Assembly (NCBI RefSeq): GCF_019645835.1
Contig: NZ_CP080998.1
Span: forward strand, 930,001 to 994,000
Reading direction: 5' to 3'
DNA from: Mycolicibacterium holsaticum DSM 44478 = JCM 12374
GTDB taxonomy: Bacteria; Actinomycetota; Actinomycetes; Mycobacteriales; Mycobacteriaceae
Length of the DNA: 64,000 bases
The translations under genes and the position numbers were made by a program. Every line of letters starts with the position of its first letter. Position 1 is the stretch's first letter. Shown piece by piece: positions 25,147 to 33,815 of the stretch. The notes under the pieces were generated by a model that made no database searches, had not been told where the DNA came from, and saw only the letters and a list, made by a program, of their open reading frames with translations.

Positions 25147-25160
25147 TGAAACACGTTCTA
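25147..25160. promoter_or_regulatory. KstR-type operator upstream of the Rv0927c-like SDR
   Basis: TGAAACACGTTCTA fits the 14-bp KstR consensus TNNAACNNGTTNNA at every fixed position. It lies 63 bp upstream of the SDR start on the minus strand, in the 127-bp interval before ku. KstR represses cholesterol-catabolic genes until a CoA thioester intermediate binds. A fixed 8-base core can occur by chance, so support comes from the position and the second site at 41827-41840. Confidence 0.65.
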
Positions 25161-25210
25161 ATTCGCTGCGGGGAGGTGTCCGCTACGCGCGTGCAGCGGA
25201 GGTAAAACGG

Positions 25211-26146
25211 CTACTTCTTGGCGGCGGCCTTCTTGGCGGTCTTCTTGGCGGGGGATTTCTTGGCCGCCTTCTTCGCGGCCTTTTTCGCCGGTGCTTTCTT
25301 GGCGGAAGCCTTCTTCGCTGTCGACTTCTTGGCCGACCCGTCTGAGTCGCCGCCCTCGCGCCGCGCCTTGACGCTGGCCTCGAGCTTGGCCAGCAGATCC
25401 GAGACGTCCTCGGTCTCGTCAAGCTCCTGCGGCTGCTCCTCGGCGGTAAACGCTTCGCCGCCTTCGAGTTTCGCCTGGATCAGTTCGTGCAGCTGTTCCT
25501 GGTAGTCGTCGTGGTAGCGGTCCGGGTTGAAGTCGTCGGTCATCGAGTCGACCACCTGACCTGCCATCTTCAACTCGGCGGGCTTGATGTCGACTTCCTT
25601 GTCGAGGACCGGGAAGTCGGGATCCCGGATCTCGTCGGGCCACAGCAGGGTCTGGATCACCATCACGTCGCGCTTGGAGAAGTCCTGCACCCGCAGCGCC
25701 GCCAGCCGGGTCTTGTTGCGCAGCGCGAAATGCACGATCGCGACGCGGTCGGTCTCCTTGAGCGTCTTGGTCAGCAGGACATAGGACTTCGTCGACTTGC
25801 CCTCGGGCTCCAGGAAATAGCTCTTGTCGTACATCATCGGATCGATGTCGCTCGCGGGCACGAACTCCATCACGTCGATCTCCCGGCTGCGCTCCTCGGG
25901 CAGCGTCGCGATGTCCTCGTCGGTGATGATCACCGTCTGGCCGTCGTCGGATTCGTAAGCCCTGGCGATGTCGCGGTATTCGACGACCTCGCCGCACACC
26001 TCGCAGACCCGCTTGTAGCGGATGCGCCCGTTGTCCTTGGCATGGACCTGGCGGAACTTGACGTCGTGGTCCTCGGTGGCGCTGTACACCTTGACCGGGA
26101 CGTTCACCAGGCCGAAGGCGATGGAGCCTTTCCAGATGGAACGCAT
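25211..26146 (-). CDS. ku: Non-homologous end-joining protein Ku
   Basis: 311 residues from ATG 26146 (MRSIWKGSIAFGLVNVPVKVYSAT, the bacterial Ku N-terminus). The Ku core forms a homodimeric ring that binds DNA ends and recruits LigD. After about residue 260 the tail becomes a Lys/Ala/Pro-rich repeat (SAKKSTAKKASAKKAPAKKA and similar), an extra DNA-binding extension known in several mycobacterial Ku proteins. The start codon overlaps the stop of the upstream sugar kinase (TAATG), so translation is coupled to the polyol operon. Its partner LigD is about 10.5 kb away. Confidence 0.95.
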   Translation of the reverse strand: MRSIWKGSIAFGLVNVPVKVYSATEDHDVKFRQVHAKDNGRIRYKRVCEVCGEVVEYRDIARAYESDDGQTVIITDEDIATLPEERSREIDVMEFVPASDIDPMMYDKSYFLEPEGKSTKSYVLLTKTLKETDRVAIVHFALRNKTRLAALRVQDFSKRDVMVIQTLLWPDEIRDPDFPVLDKEVDIKPAELKMAGQVVDSMTDDFNPDRYHDDYQEQLHELIQAKLEGGEAFTAEEQPQELDETEDVSDLLAKLEASVKARREGGDSDGSAKKSTAKKASAKKAPAKKAAKKAAKKSPAKKTAKKAAAKK

Positions 26147-27099
26147 TAGCCCAGTATGGCTGATTGGCGGGCGGCATCGCGGGTTTCGCGATCTGGCAAG
26201 TCGGCGCCGGGCCGGGCGACCGTCAGCGCCGACGACAGCGCCGCGGTCTGCACCGCGCCGGTCAGACTTTCGGTGCTGATGTGGGCCAGGTCCCGGCGCC
26301 GCTGGGCGCCCAGCAGGCCCAGTGACCACAACGCGTCGATCAGACCCGACATGAACGCGTCGCCTGCGCCGACCGTGTCCACCACGTCGACCTGCAGCGC
26401 AGGCACGTGCACGGCGCCCGCCGCGCACAGTGCGAACGCGCCTCGGTCGCCCATCGTCACCGCCACGATCGACGGGCCCAGCCCCAGCCACGTCTGCGCG
26501 AGTTGTTCGGGGCTGCGGTCCGGGTCGATCCAGCGCATGTCCTCGTCGCTGGCCTTGACCACGTCGCTGCGTTCGACGAGCCGGTCGATGCGCCCACGTG
26601 CGCCGTCGTCGTCGTCGACGAGCACCGCGCGCACGTTAGGGTCGAACGTCACGGTGGCCGCCGGGTGGTAGGTGTCCAGCAGCGCCGCGGCGGCGCGGCA
26701 ACCCGGCTCCAGCACCGCGGCGATCGATCCGGTATGTGCGACAAGGGGCGGTGTCACTTCGGGTGTGCCGGTGAGCTGCCACTCGATGTCGAACACGTAC
26801 TGCGCTGACCCGTCGGAGTCGAGGCTGGCTCGCGCGGTCGGCGTGCGCTGAGCGCTCATACTTCCTGAAACTAGCTGCACCCCAGAGTGTTTCACGTGAT
26901 CGGCAATACGCCGACCGTGCGGGTCGTCGCCGATGTGGGTGAGGAAGTCGACGCCCCGGCCCAGCCTGGCCAGGCCGACGGCGACGTTGAGCGGGCTGCC
27001 GCCGACGTATTCGCCTGTGATGTGGCCGTCGCGCTCGACGACGTCGATCAACGCCTCGCCGATCACCAGGGCCCGCTGCGGGCTGCCCGGCTCGGTCAT
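26146..27099 (-). CDS. PfkB-family sugar kinase (probable fructokinase)
   Basis: 317 residues of the ribokinase/PfkB fold. The N-terminal ALVIGEALIDVVE, GGSPLNVAVGLARLG and the C-terminal VVDTVGAGDAFMSGLID (DTxGAGD, with the catalytic Asp) are diagnostic. It follows mannitol dehydrogenase by a 4-nt overlap, so fructose from mannitol oxidation is the likely substrate, giving fructose 6-phosphate. The stop codon is shared with the ku start. Confidence 0.92.
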   Translation of the reverse strand: MTEPGSPQRALVIGEALIDVVERDGHITGEYVGGSPLNVAVGLARLGRGVDFLTHIGDDPHGRRIADHVKHSGVQLVSGSMSAQRTPTARASLDSDGSAQYVFDIEWQLTGTPEVTPPLVAHTGSIAAVLEPGCRAAAALLDTYHPAATVTFDPNVRAVLVDDDDGARGRIDRLVERSDVVKASDEDMRWIDPDRSPEQLAQTWLGLGPSIVAVTMGDRGAFALCAAGAVHVPALQVDVVDTVGAGDAFMSGLIDALWSLGLLGAQRRRDLAHISTESLTGAVQTAALSSALTVARPGADLPDRETRDAARQSAILG

Positions 27100-28517
27100 G
27101 GCGTGTCCTTTCCCAGCAGGTTCTCCAACGTCGCGCGCGCCCCGTCACGGTGCAGTGAGTCGAGTGCCCACAGATACGCCTCGACAAACCGCGGTTGGCG
27201 AGCCAGATCGCCGAAGACGGCCGTGTTTTCGATGAACGCGGTCGGATGCTCGCGCTGAGATTGCGCCAACGGCACCAAGATGTCGGCGAGCTGATCCTGC
27301 ACATCGATGGGCTGCCCCTGCTCGTCGACACCTTCGGCGTAGCGGGCCCAGCTGGCCACCGTCGCCGCCGACAACCGGACCGGAGCGCCCGTCTCGAGGT
27401 TCTCGCGCACCACAGGCAGCAGCCACTTCGGGATCCGGTCCGAGGAGGCAAAGCACAGCCTGGCGATGGTGTCCTTGATGCCCGGGTTGGCGAACCGCTC
27501 GATGAGCGTCTGCTTGTAGTCGGGCAGGTCGATGCCCGGCACCGGCTGAAGCGTCGGGGTGGCCTCCAAATCCATGTACTCCAGCAGGAATCGGGCGAAC
27601 AGCGGGTCGCTCGCGGCGTCGTCGACCAACCGGTATCCCGCTAAATAGCCGAAGTAGCAGAGGCTTTGGTGGCTCGCATTGAGCAGCCGTAGTTTCATCA
27701 GCTCGTAGGGCGTCACGTCGTCGACCAGAAGCACGCCGGCCTGTTCCAGCGGCGGTCGGCCTTCGGTGAAGTCGTCTTCGAGCACCCACGACGTGAACGG
27801 TTCGGCGACGACCGGCCAGCGGTCGTCGACGCCGAATTCCCGCGTGACCACCTCGATCACCTCCGGCGTGGTGACCGGCGTGATGCGGTCGACCATCGAG
27901 TTGGGAAACCGGGTGTGCGCGCCGATCCATTCTCCGAGGCCGGGTTGCCTGCGTTCGGCGTAGGTGGTGAACGCCTGGCGGGCGACGTCGCCGTTGCCCT
28001 CGATGTTGTCGCAGGACACGATCGTCGGCGATGCCACGCCGCGCTCGCGCCTGCGAGCCAATGCGTCGGCGACAAGCCCGAACACGTTCACCTCACCGCC
28101 GGCGTTGTCGATGTTGTACCCGCCCTCGGTGATGGTCAGCGAGATGATCCGGGTGCTCGGCGCCGCGAGCAGTTCGATTACCGCTTCGGGATCGTCGGGC
28201 GCATAGCGGTAGTCGACGATGGAGCCGATCACCCGGGCTTCGCTTGTGCCGTCGGGCTTTTCGAGCAGCAGGGTGTAGAGCCCGTCTTGTTCGGCCATCA
28301 CGTCGGCCATCTTGCGGTCGGCGGGCATGACACCGACGCCGCAGATGCCCCAATCCTTGGCCAGACCCATCTCCAGCAGCCGGTCGACATAGGCGGCCTG
28401 GTGCGCGCGGTGAAAGCCGCCAACACCGAAATGCACGATGCCGACCCTGATTTCGTCGCGGCGATAGCTCGGCTTGTCCACGGAGAGCTCGGTCAACGTC
28501 GAGTTGTCCAACTTCAT
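27096..28517 (-). CDS. Mannitol dehydrogenase family protein (polyol 2-dehydrogenase)
   Basis: 473 residues of the long-chain mannitol/fructuronate dehydrogenase family. N-terminal VGIVHFGVGGFHRAHQAAYVD is the nucleotide-binding region; SLTITEGGYN is conserved. The catalytic motif KLRLLNASHQSLCYFGYLAGY carries the general-base Lys. It oxidises a polyol such as D-mannitol or D-arabinitol to the ketose with NAD. The gene overlaps both neighbours by 4 nt within the polyol operon and its product would feed the kinase. Confidence 0.93.
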   Translation of the reverse strand: MKLDNSTLTELSVDKPSYRRDEIRVGIVHFGVGGFHRAHQAAYVDRLLEMGLAKDWGICGVGVMPADRKMADVMAEQDGLYTLLLEKPDGTSEARVIGSIVDYRYAPDDPEAVIELLAAPSTRIISLTITEGGYNIDNAGGEVNVFGLVADALARRRERGVASPTIVSCDNIEGNGDVARQAFTTYAERRQPGLGEWIGAHTRFPNSMVDRITPVTTPEVIEVVTREFGVDDRWPVVAEPFTSWVLEDDFTEGRPPLEQAGVLLVDDVTPYELMKLRLLNASHQSLCYFGYLAGYRLVDDAASDPLFARFLLEYMDLEATPTLQPVPGIDLPDYKQTLIERFANPGIKDTIARLCFASSDRIPKWLLPVVRENLETGAPVRLSAATVASWARYAEGVDEQGQPIDVQDQLADILVPLAQSQREHPTAFIENTAVFGDLARQPRFVEAYLWALDSLHRDGARATLENLLGKDTP

Positions 28518-29548
28518 GACACCCTCACCACCGACTTGACGCTACCCGGCGTGCGGTCGGAGTCCAGGGCCTGCGCGGTTTCCTCCAGCGTGAAGTGGGC
28601 GGTGACCATCGAGTCGAGATCCACCTGGCCCGACTCGACAAGCGCGATCGCGGTCGGCCACGTGTTGGCGTACCGGAACACCCCGGTCAACATCAGCTCG
28701 CGGTTCTGGATCACCTGCACCGGCAGCTCCATCGTTTCGGCCCCCAGGCCCACCAGCACCACCCGGCCCGCCGGGCGCACCGCGCGGATCCCGTCGACCA
28801 CCGCCGACTGCGCTCCCGAGGCATCGATGAACGCGTCGACGGGTTCTGCACCCAGCCGATCGACGGTCGGGTCGAGCACGGTCGTCGCCCCGAACCGGGT
28901 GGCCTGTTCGCGGCGCGCCGGGTCCAGGTCGGTGACGATGATCTCGGTGGCGCCGTAGGCCCTGGCGAGTTGGGTCACCACGATGCCGATCGGTCCGGCG
29001 CCCGCGATCAGCACCCGTGATCGGGCGTCGACGCCGGCCTTGCGGATCGCGGCGATGCCGACGGACAGCGGTTCGCACAGCGCGGCCGCGTCGTCGGACA
29101 CCGAGCCCGGCACCGGGTGGGCGAACTCGGCGCCGATGGTCACGTAGTCGCATAGCGCCCCGTCGACCGGCGGCGTCGCATAGAAACGCATGTGCGGACA
29201 CAGGTTGTAATCGCCCCGGCGGGTTTCCTCGGTCTCGGGATCGGGACGCTGCGGCTCGATCGACACCCGCTGCCCGATGCGCGACGGGTCGACCGACTCG
29301 CCGACGGCGACGATCGTGCCCGCCGCCTCATGGCCGAGCACCAGCGGCGCCTCGACGACGAAGCTGCCCACCCGGCCGTGCCGGTAGTAGTGCGTATCGG
29401 AGCCGCAGACCCCTACCGACGAGACGCGGACCAGGACGTCCCCGGGATCGGGAGTGGGTACCGGGCGTTCCTGGACGACGATGCGGCCGGGTTCGACGAG
29501 TACCGCGGCGCGCATGTGGGCATCCGGGGGAAGTGTTGTGTGCGTCAC
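28514..29548 (-). CDS. Zinc-dependent alcohol dehydrogenase (sorbitol/xylitol dehydrogenase type)
   Basis: 344 residues of the medium-chain dehydrogenase family: [17 protein letters not shown] (catalytic zinc Cys), [13 protein letters not shown] (GHE), [10 protein letters not shown], and the coenzyme motif [19 protein letters not shown]. This is close to sorbitol/xylitol dehydrogenases (SDR-unrelated). GTG 29548 is the chosen start, but a Met at 29515 ([10 protein letters not shown]) is possible. It is the first gene of the minus-strand polyol operon and lies divergent from the SorC regulator. Confidence 0.9.
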   Translation of the reverse strand: MTHTTLPPDAHMRAAVLVEPGRIVVQERPVPTPDPGDVLVRVSSVGVCGSDTHYYRHGRVGSFVVEAPLVLGHEAAGTIVAVGESVDPSRIGQRVSIEPQRPDPETEETRRGDYNLCPHMRFYATPPVDGALCDYVTIGAEFAHPVPGSVSDDAAALCEPLSVGIAAIRKAGVDARSRVLIAGAGPIGIVVTQLARAYGATEIIVTDLDPARREQATRFGATTVLDPTVDRLGAEPVDAFIDASGAQSAVVDGIRAVRPAGRVVLVGLGAETMELPVQVIQNRELMLTGVFRYANTWPTAIALVESGQVDLDSMVTAHFTLEETAQALDSDRTPGSVKSVVRVS

Positions 29549-29566
29549 ACTCCCATGCTAACCTCT

Positions 29567-29600
29567 TGAGCATCTACACGCACCCCTGAGCAGATGCTCA
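29567..29600. promoter_or_regulatory. Candidate SorC-type operator between divergent polyol genes
   Basis: Three TGAGCA half-sites lie in the 66-bp divergent intergenic interval: TGAGCA at 29567, TGAGCA at 29587 (20 bp apart, two helical turns) and the inverted TGCTCA ending at 29600. The last two form TGAGCA-GA-TGCTCA, and 29567-29575 is an exact inverted copy of 29592-29600. The position suits autoregulation and control of both operons by the SorC family protein next to it. Confidence 0.6.
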
Positions 29601-29614
29601 CCGAGGGAGGGTCT

Positions 29615-30637
29615 GTGGCCGCATCGACGTCGAACGGCGAGGTCGCCGAGGCGGCGCCCGCGCCGAACCGCACGGCGAGCGCCGAGGACCTGCGGCTCGC
29701 GCTGCGCGCCGCGACGCTGTACTACCTCGACGGGTTGACGCAGGCCGAGATCGCCGCACGGCTCGGGGTGTCGCGGCCGACGGCGGGACGCCTGATCGCC
29801 CGGGCCAAAGCGCACGGCCTGGTGCGCATCGAGGTGGCCGTCCCCGCGGGCATGCGCGACGACCTGCACGCCGAGGAGGAACGCGAACTCGAGCAGCGCT
29901 TCGGTCTCACCGAAGCGGTTGTCACCGGCCACGGGGTCGACGTCGGCGCTCCCGGCAGGCATACGGCCTTCGCCAGCGTGGGCCGGGCCGCGGCGGCCCT
30001 TCTGGCGCGCCGACTCGCACCCGACGACGTGCTCGGGTTCACCTGGGGACCTGAGCAGGTCGCGGTGGCGACCGCGCTGACACCCGGGGCGGCGAAATGC
30101 CGTGCGGTGGTGCAGCTGAACGGTGCGACGTCGACGGCGGCCTACCAGACCGGCACCGAGTTCATCCTCAGCCGGTTTTCGGATGCGTTGCACGCTACCG
30201 CGATCCGGCTTCCCGCGCCGCTGTACGCCGATCCGTCGACGGTGGCGTCCATGCGCAGCGACTCGCTCATCTCGCGCACGTTGGACGCCGGCAGGCGCGC
30301 CGACCTGATGCTGTTCGGGGTGGGCGCGGTGTCCACGTCCACCACGCTGTTCGAAGGCAGTTTCCTCGACACCGGCATGCTCGACGAACTCGTCTCCCTC
30401 GGTGCGGTCGGTGAGATCGGCGGACGGTTCTTCGACGCGGACGGGGTGCCGGTCGACACCGAGTTGCAGCATCGCGCGGTGTCGGTTCCGCTGCCGGACG
30501 TCCGCGGTTGCCAGAAGACGATCCTGATCTCCAGTGGCGTCACGAAGTACCACGCCACCCTCGGCGCGTTGCGCGGGACGTTGGCCAGGCTGCTGGTTTG
30601 TGACATCGATTGTGCTCGTTGGCTATTGGCACAGTGA
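29615..30637 (+). CDS. SorC/DeoR-type sugar-binding transcriptional regulator
   Basis: 340 residues from GTG 29615, preceded by GAGGGAGG at 4 nt; an in-frame ATG at 29594 falls inside the putative operator. The N-terminal helix-turn-helix GLTQAEIAARLGVSRPTAGRLIARAKAHGLV is followed by a sugar-phosphate-isomerase-like effector domain (DVLGFTWGPEQVAVATAL, MLFGVGAVSTSTTLFEGSF). It presumably senses a polyol or phosphorylated sugar and controls the divergent polyol operon and the downstream ABC importer. Confidence 0.9.
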   Translation: MAASTSNGEVAEAAPAPNRTASAEDLRLALRAATLYYLDGLTQAEIAARLGVSRPTAGRLIARAKAHGLVRIEVAVPAGMRDDLHAEEERELEQRFGLTEAVVTGHGVDVGAPGRHTAFASVGRAAAALLARRLAPDDVLGFTWGPEQVAVATALTPGAAKCRAVVQLNGATSTAAYQTGTEFILSRFSDALHATAIRLPAPLYADPSTVASMRSDSLISRTLDAGRRADLMLFGVGAVSTSTTLFEGSFLDTGMLDELVSLGAVGEIGGRFFDADGVPVDTELQHRAVSVPLPDVRGCQKTILISSGVTKYHATLGALRGTLARLLVCDIDCARWLLAQ

Positions 30638-30648
30638 AAGGTGAAGAA

Positions 30649-31995
30649 ATGGTGAAGGCGTTACGCAGATGGGCGGCATGTGCGGCCGCGGCGGCCCTGA
30701 CGCTGACGGCCGGTTGTGCGGGTGCGGGAACGCTCGGCGCGACCGACCGCACGGTCACCATCGCGATGGTCTCCAACTCACAGATGACCGATGCGCGGTC
30801 GCTGGCCCGGCACTTCGAGGAGGCCAACCCCGACATCCAGTTGCGGTTCGTCACACTGTCGGAGAACCAGGCCCGGGCCAAGATCACCGCGTCGACCGCG
30901 ATGGGCGGCGGTGAGTTCGACGTCGTGATGATCAGCAACTACGAGACCCCGCAGTGGGCCGAAAACGGCTGGCTGACCAACCTTTCCGACTACATCGCCA
31001 ACACCCCCGGATACGACCAGGACGACTTCATCCCGTCGCTGCGCGAGTCGCTGTCCTATGAGGGCGACATGTACTCGGTGCCGTTCTACGGTGAGTCGTC
31101 GTTTCTGATGTACCGCAAGGACCTGTTCGAACAGGCCGGTATCGAGATGCCGCACAACCCGACCTGGCAGCAGGTCGCCGATGCCGCGGCCAAACTCGAC
31201 GGTCCCGACATGGTCGGCATCTGCCTGCGCGGCAAGCCCGGCTGGGGCGAGGTGCTCGCACCGCTGGACACGGTGATCAACACGTTCGGCGGACGCTGGT
31301 ACGACATGGAATGGAACGCTGCGCTCGACAGCCCCGAGGCCACCGAGGCCGTGAAGTTCTACGTCGACCTGGTGCGCGAACACGGTGAGCCGGGTGCGGC
31401 GACAAGCGGGTTCGGTGAGTGCGCAACGCAGTTCGCGCAGGGGCGGGCCGCCATGTGGTACGACGCCACGTCTGCGGTGTCGGTGCTCGAAGATCCCAAG
31501 GAGTCCAACGTGGTGGGCAAGGTCGGCTACGCCTTGGCGCCGATGGTGGAGAAACCCAACCCGGGCTGGTTGTACGCCTGGTCGCTGGGCATCCCCACCT
31601 CCAGTGACAAGAAGGACGACGCATGGAAGTTCATCGCGTGGATGACCGACAAGAACTACATCAAGCTCGTCGGTGAGGAACTCGGCTGGGCCCGGGTGCC
31701 ACCCGGTAATCGGCTGTCGACCTATCAGATCCCGCAATACCAGGAGGTGTCGGCGGCCTTCGGTGCGGTGACGCTCGAATCGATCGAGAGCGCCAACCCG
31801 CGCAAACCGACCGTGCAACCGGTGCCCTACACCGGAATTCAGTTCCTCGCGATCCCGGAGTTCCAGGATCTGGGCACCAGGGTCAGCCAGCAGATCAGCG
31901 CCGCCATCGCCGGCCAGAAGTCGGTCGAGGAAGCGCTCAAACAATCCCAGGATTATGCCGAGGTCGTCGGCCGCACCTATCAGGAGAAGTCATGA
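30649..31995 (+). CDS. ABC transporter substrate-binding lipoprotein (sugar/polyol)
   Basis: 448 residues from ATG 30649 (AAAGGTGA upstream). A lipoprotein signal MVKALRRWAACAAAAALTLTAGC carries the lipobox LTAGC. The mature domain is an extracellular solute-binding protein family 1 member: ITIAMVSNSQMTDARSL start, VPFYGESSFLMYRKDLFEQAG, and SLGIPTSSDKKDDAWKFIAWM. It feeds polyol or sugar to the two permeases downstream. It is 11 nt after the regulator. Confidence 0.93.
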   Translation: MVKALRRWAACAAAAALTLTAGCAGAGTLGATDRTVTIAMVSNSQMTDARSLARHFEEANPDIQLRFVTLSENQARAKITASTAMGGGEFDVVMISNYETPQWAENGWLTNLSDYIANTPGYDQDDFIPSLRESLSYEGDMYSVPFYGESSFLMYRKDLFEQAGIEMPHNPTWQQVADAAAKLDGPDMVGICLRGKPGWGEVLAPLDTVINTFGGRWYDMEWNAALDSPEATEAVKFYVDLVREHGEPGAATSGFGECATQFAQGRAAMWYDATSAVSVLEDPKESNVVGKVGYALAPMVEKPNPGWLYAWSLGIPTSSDKKDDAWKFIAWMTDKNYIKLVGEELGWARVPPGNRLSTYQIPQYQEVSAAFGAVTLESIESANPRKPTVQPVPYTGIQFLAIPEFQDLGTRVSQQISAAIAGQKSVEEALKQSQDYAEVVGRTYQEKS

Positions 31996-32954
31996 CAACG
32001 CTTGAGCGGGAGCCGCACACCGATTCCGGGCAGGGCGCGCGCATCAAGAAGAAGCAGGACCCCGGGGTGAGCCGGGCGGAAGGCTGGCGCAGGCGCGGGC
32101 CGCTGCTGCCTGCGCTGATCTTCACGATCGTCGTCACGCAGATCCCGTTCCTGTTCACGCTGTACTACTCCACGCTGTCGTGGAACCTGGTGCGGCCGGG
32201 CTCGCGTAAGTTCGTCGGGCTGCAGAACTACGTGGATGTGGTGCAGGACAGTGTCTTCTGGCAAGCGGCGGTCAACACGGTGGTGATCATCGTGGCCACG
32301 GTGCTGATCTCGGTGGTGCTGGGGTTGGTGCTGGCGCTGCTGCTGGACCGGGCGTTCCTGGGCCGCGGGGTGGTGCGGACCCTGTTGATCACCCCGTTCC
32401 TCGTGACACCCGTTGCCGGAGCGCTGATGTGGAAGACCGCGATGCTCGACCCGGTGTTCGGCATCGTGAACTGGCTGCTGTCTCCGTTCGGCGTCGAGGG
32501 CGTCGACTGGGTCAGCAGGTTCCCGCTGAGTTCGGTGATCCTCGCGCTGGTCTGGCAGTGGACGCCGTTCATGATGCTGCTGATCCTCGCCGGGCTTCAG
32601 TCGATGCCGCGCGACATCCTGGAGGCCGGCCGGGTCGACGGTGCGGGTTCGTTTCAACTGTTCCGAGAGCTGACGCTTCCACACCTACGTCGGTTCATCG
32701 AACTCGGTGCGGTGCTCGGCGCGATCTACTTGGTCAACACCTTCGACCAGATCTACATGATGACGCAGGGCGGTCCGGGCACGGCGAGCGCGAACCTGCC
32801 GTTCTACATCTACGAACGCGCGTTCCTCGGATTCGACATCGGCCAGGCCGCAGCGATGGGCGTCGTCGTCGTGGTGTTCACCATCGTGATCGCCAGCTTC
32901 GCGCTGCGAATGATCTTCAAGACGTTCACCGGTAAGGAAGAGGCAGCACGATGA
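31992..32954 (+). CDS. ABC sugar transporter permease (first subunit)
   Basis: 320 residues, six TM helices. The conserved EAA loop DILEAGRVDGAGSFQLFRELTLPHLRR near residue 210-236 contacts the ATPase. The N-terminal tail is cytoplasmic, charged and about 40 residues long. Start ATG in an ATGA overlap with the substrate-binding gene. Binding-protein-dependent transport inner membrane component of the MalF/UgpA class. Confidence 0.94.
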   Translation: MTTLEREPHTDSGQGARIKKKQDPGVSRAEGWRRRGPLLPALIFTIVVTQIPFLFTLYYSTLSWNLVRPGSRKFVGLQNYVDVVQDSVFWQAAVNTVVIIVATVLISVVLGLVLALLLDRAFLGRGVVRTLLITPFLVTPVAGALMWKTAMLDPVFGIVNWLLSPFGVEGVDWVSRFPLSSVILALVWQWTPFMMLLILAGLQSMPRDILEAGRVDGAGSFQLFRELTLPHLRRFIELGAVLGAIYLVNTFDQIYMMTQGGPGTASANLPFYIYERAFLGFDIGQAAAMGVVVVVFTIVIASFALRMIFKTFTGKEEAAR

Positions 32955-33802
32955 GCACTACCGAGACACGTACCCCGGTCAAGCCGAAAGTCAAGCGCCG
33001 CAGGTTCCAACCGTGGGGCGCGGTGGCCTGGATCGTCGGGCTGGGCTTCTTCTTCCCGGTGTTCTGGATGGTGCTGACCGCGTTCAAACAAGAGGTCGAC
33101 GCCTACACCACGACACCGAAGGTCTTCTTCGTACCGACGCTGGACCAGTTCAAGGCGGTGTTCGACCAGGGGGTGGGCACGGCTCTGCTGAATTCCGCGT
33201 TCGCCACCGGGGTGTCCACCGTCCTGGTGCTGCTGCTGGGGGTGCCCGCCGCGTTCGCGTTGTCGCTGCGGCCGGTGCGCAAGACCCAGGATGTGTTGTT
33301 CTTCTTCATCAGCACCAAGATGCTTCCGGTCGTGGCGGTGATCATCCCGCTGTATGTGATCGTGTCGAATATCGGTCTGCTGGACAACATCTGGGCGTTG
33401 ATCGTGTTGTACACAGCGATGAATTTGCCGATCGCGGTGTGGATGATGCGGTCGTTCTTCCTCGAGGTTCCCGGCGAGCTACTGGAAGCGGCCAGCCTCG
33501 ACGGCGCCAGCACATGGCGTTCGGTGCGCGAGGTGATCCTGCCGCTGGTGTCGCCTGGCATCGCGGCAACGGCGTTGATCTGCGTGATCTTTGCGTGGAA
33601 CGAGTTCTTCTTCGCGGTGAACCTGACGGCCGTGCAGGCGCAGACCATGCCGGTGTTCATGGTCGGGTTCATCGCGGGTCAGGGCCTGTACTGGGCCAAG
33701 CTGTGCGCGGCGGCGACGATGGCCGCGCTGCCGGTAGTTCTCGCGGGCTGGATCGCGCAGAACAAGCTGGTTCGTGGGCTCTCCTTCGGCGCCATCAAAT
33801 AG
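32951..33802 (+). CDS. ABC sugar transporter permease (second subunit)
   Basis: 283 residues with six TM helices, of the MalG/UgpE class. The EAA motif is LLEAASLDGASTWRSVREVILPLVSPG. ATGA overlap with the first permease. Together with the lipoprotein and the ATPase at 33816 it makes a complete CUT1-type importer. Substrate inference (polyol such as mannitol or sorbitol) comes only from the divergent catabolic genes. Confidence 0.94.
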   Translation: MSTTETRTPVKPKVKRRRFQPWGAVAWIVGLGFFFPVFWMVLTAFKQEVDAYTTTPKVFFVPTLDQFKAVFDQGVGTALLNSAFATGVSTVLVLLLGVPAAFALSLRPVRKTQDVLFFFISTKMLPVVAVIIPLYVIVSNIGLLDNIWALIVLYTAMNLPIAVWMMRSFFLEVPGELLEAASLDGASTWRSVREVILPLVSPGIAATALICVIFAWNEFFFAVNLTAVQAQTMPVFMVGFIAGQGLYWAKLCAAATMAALPVVLAGWIAQNKLVRGLSFGAIK

Positions 33803-33815
33803 AAAGGCACATCCC

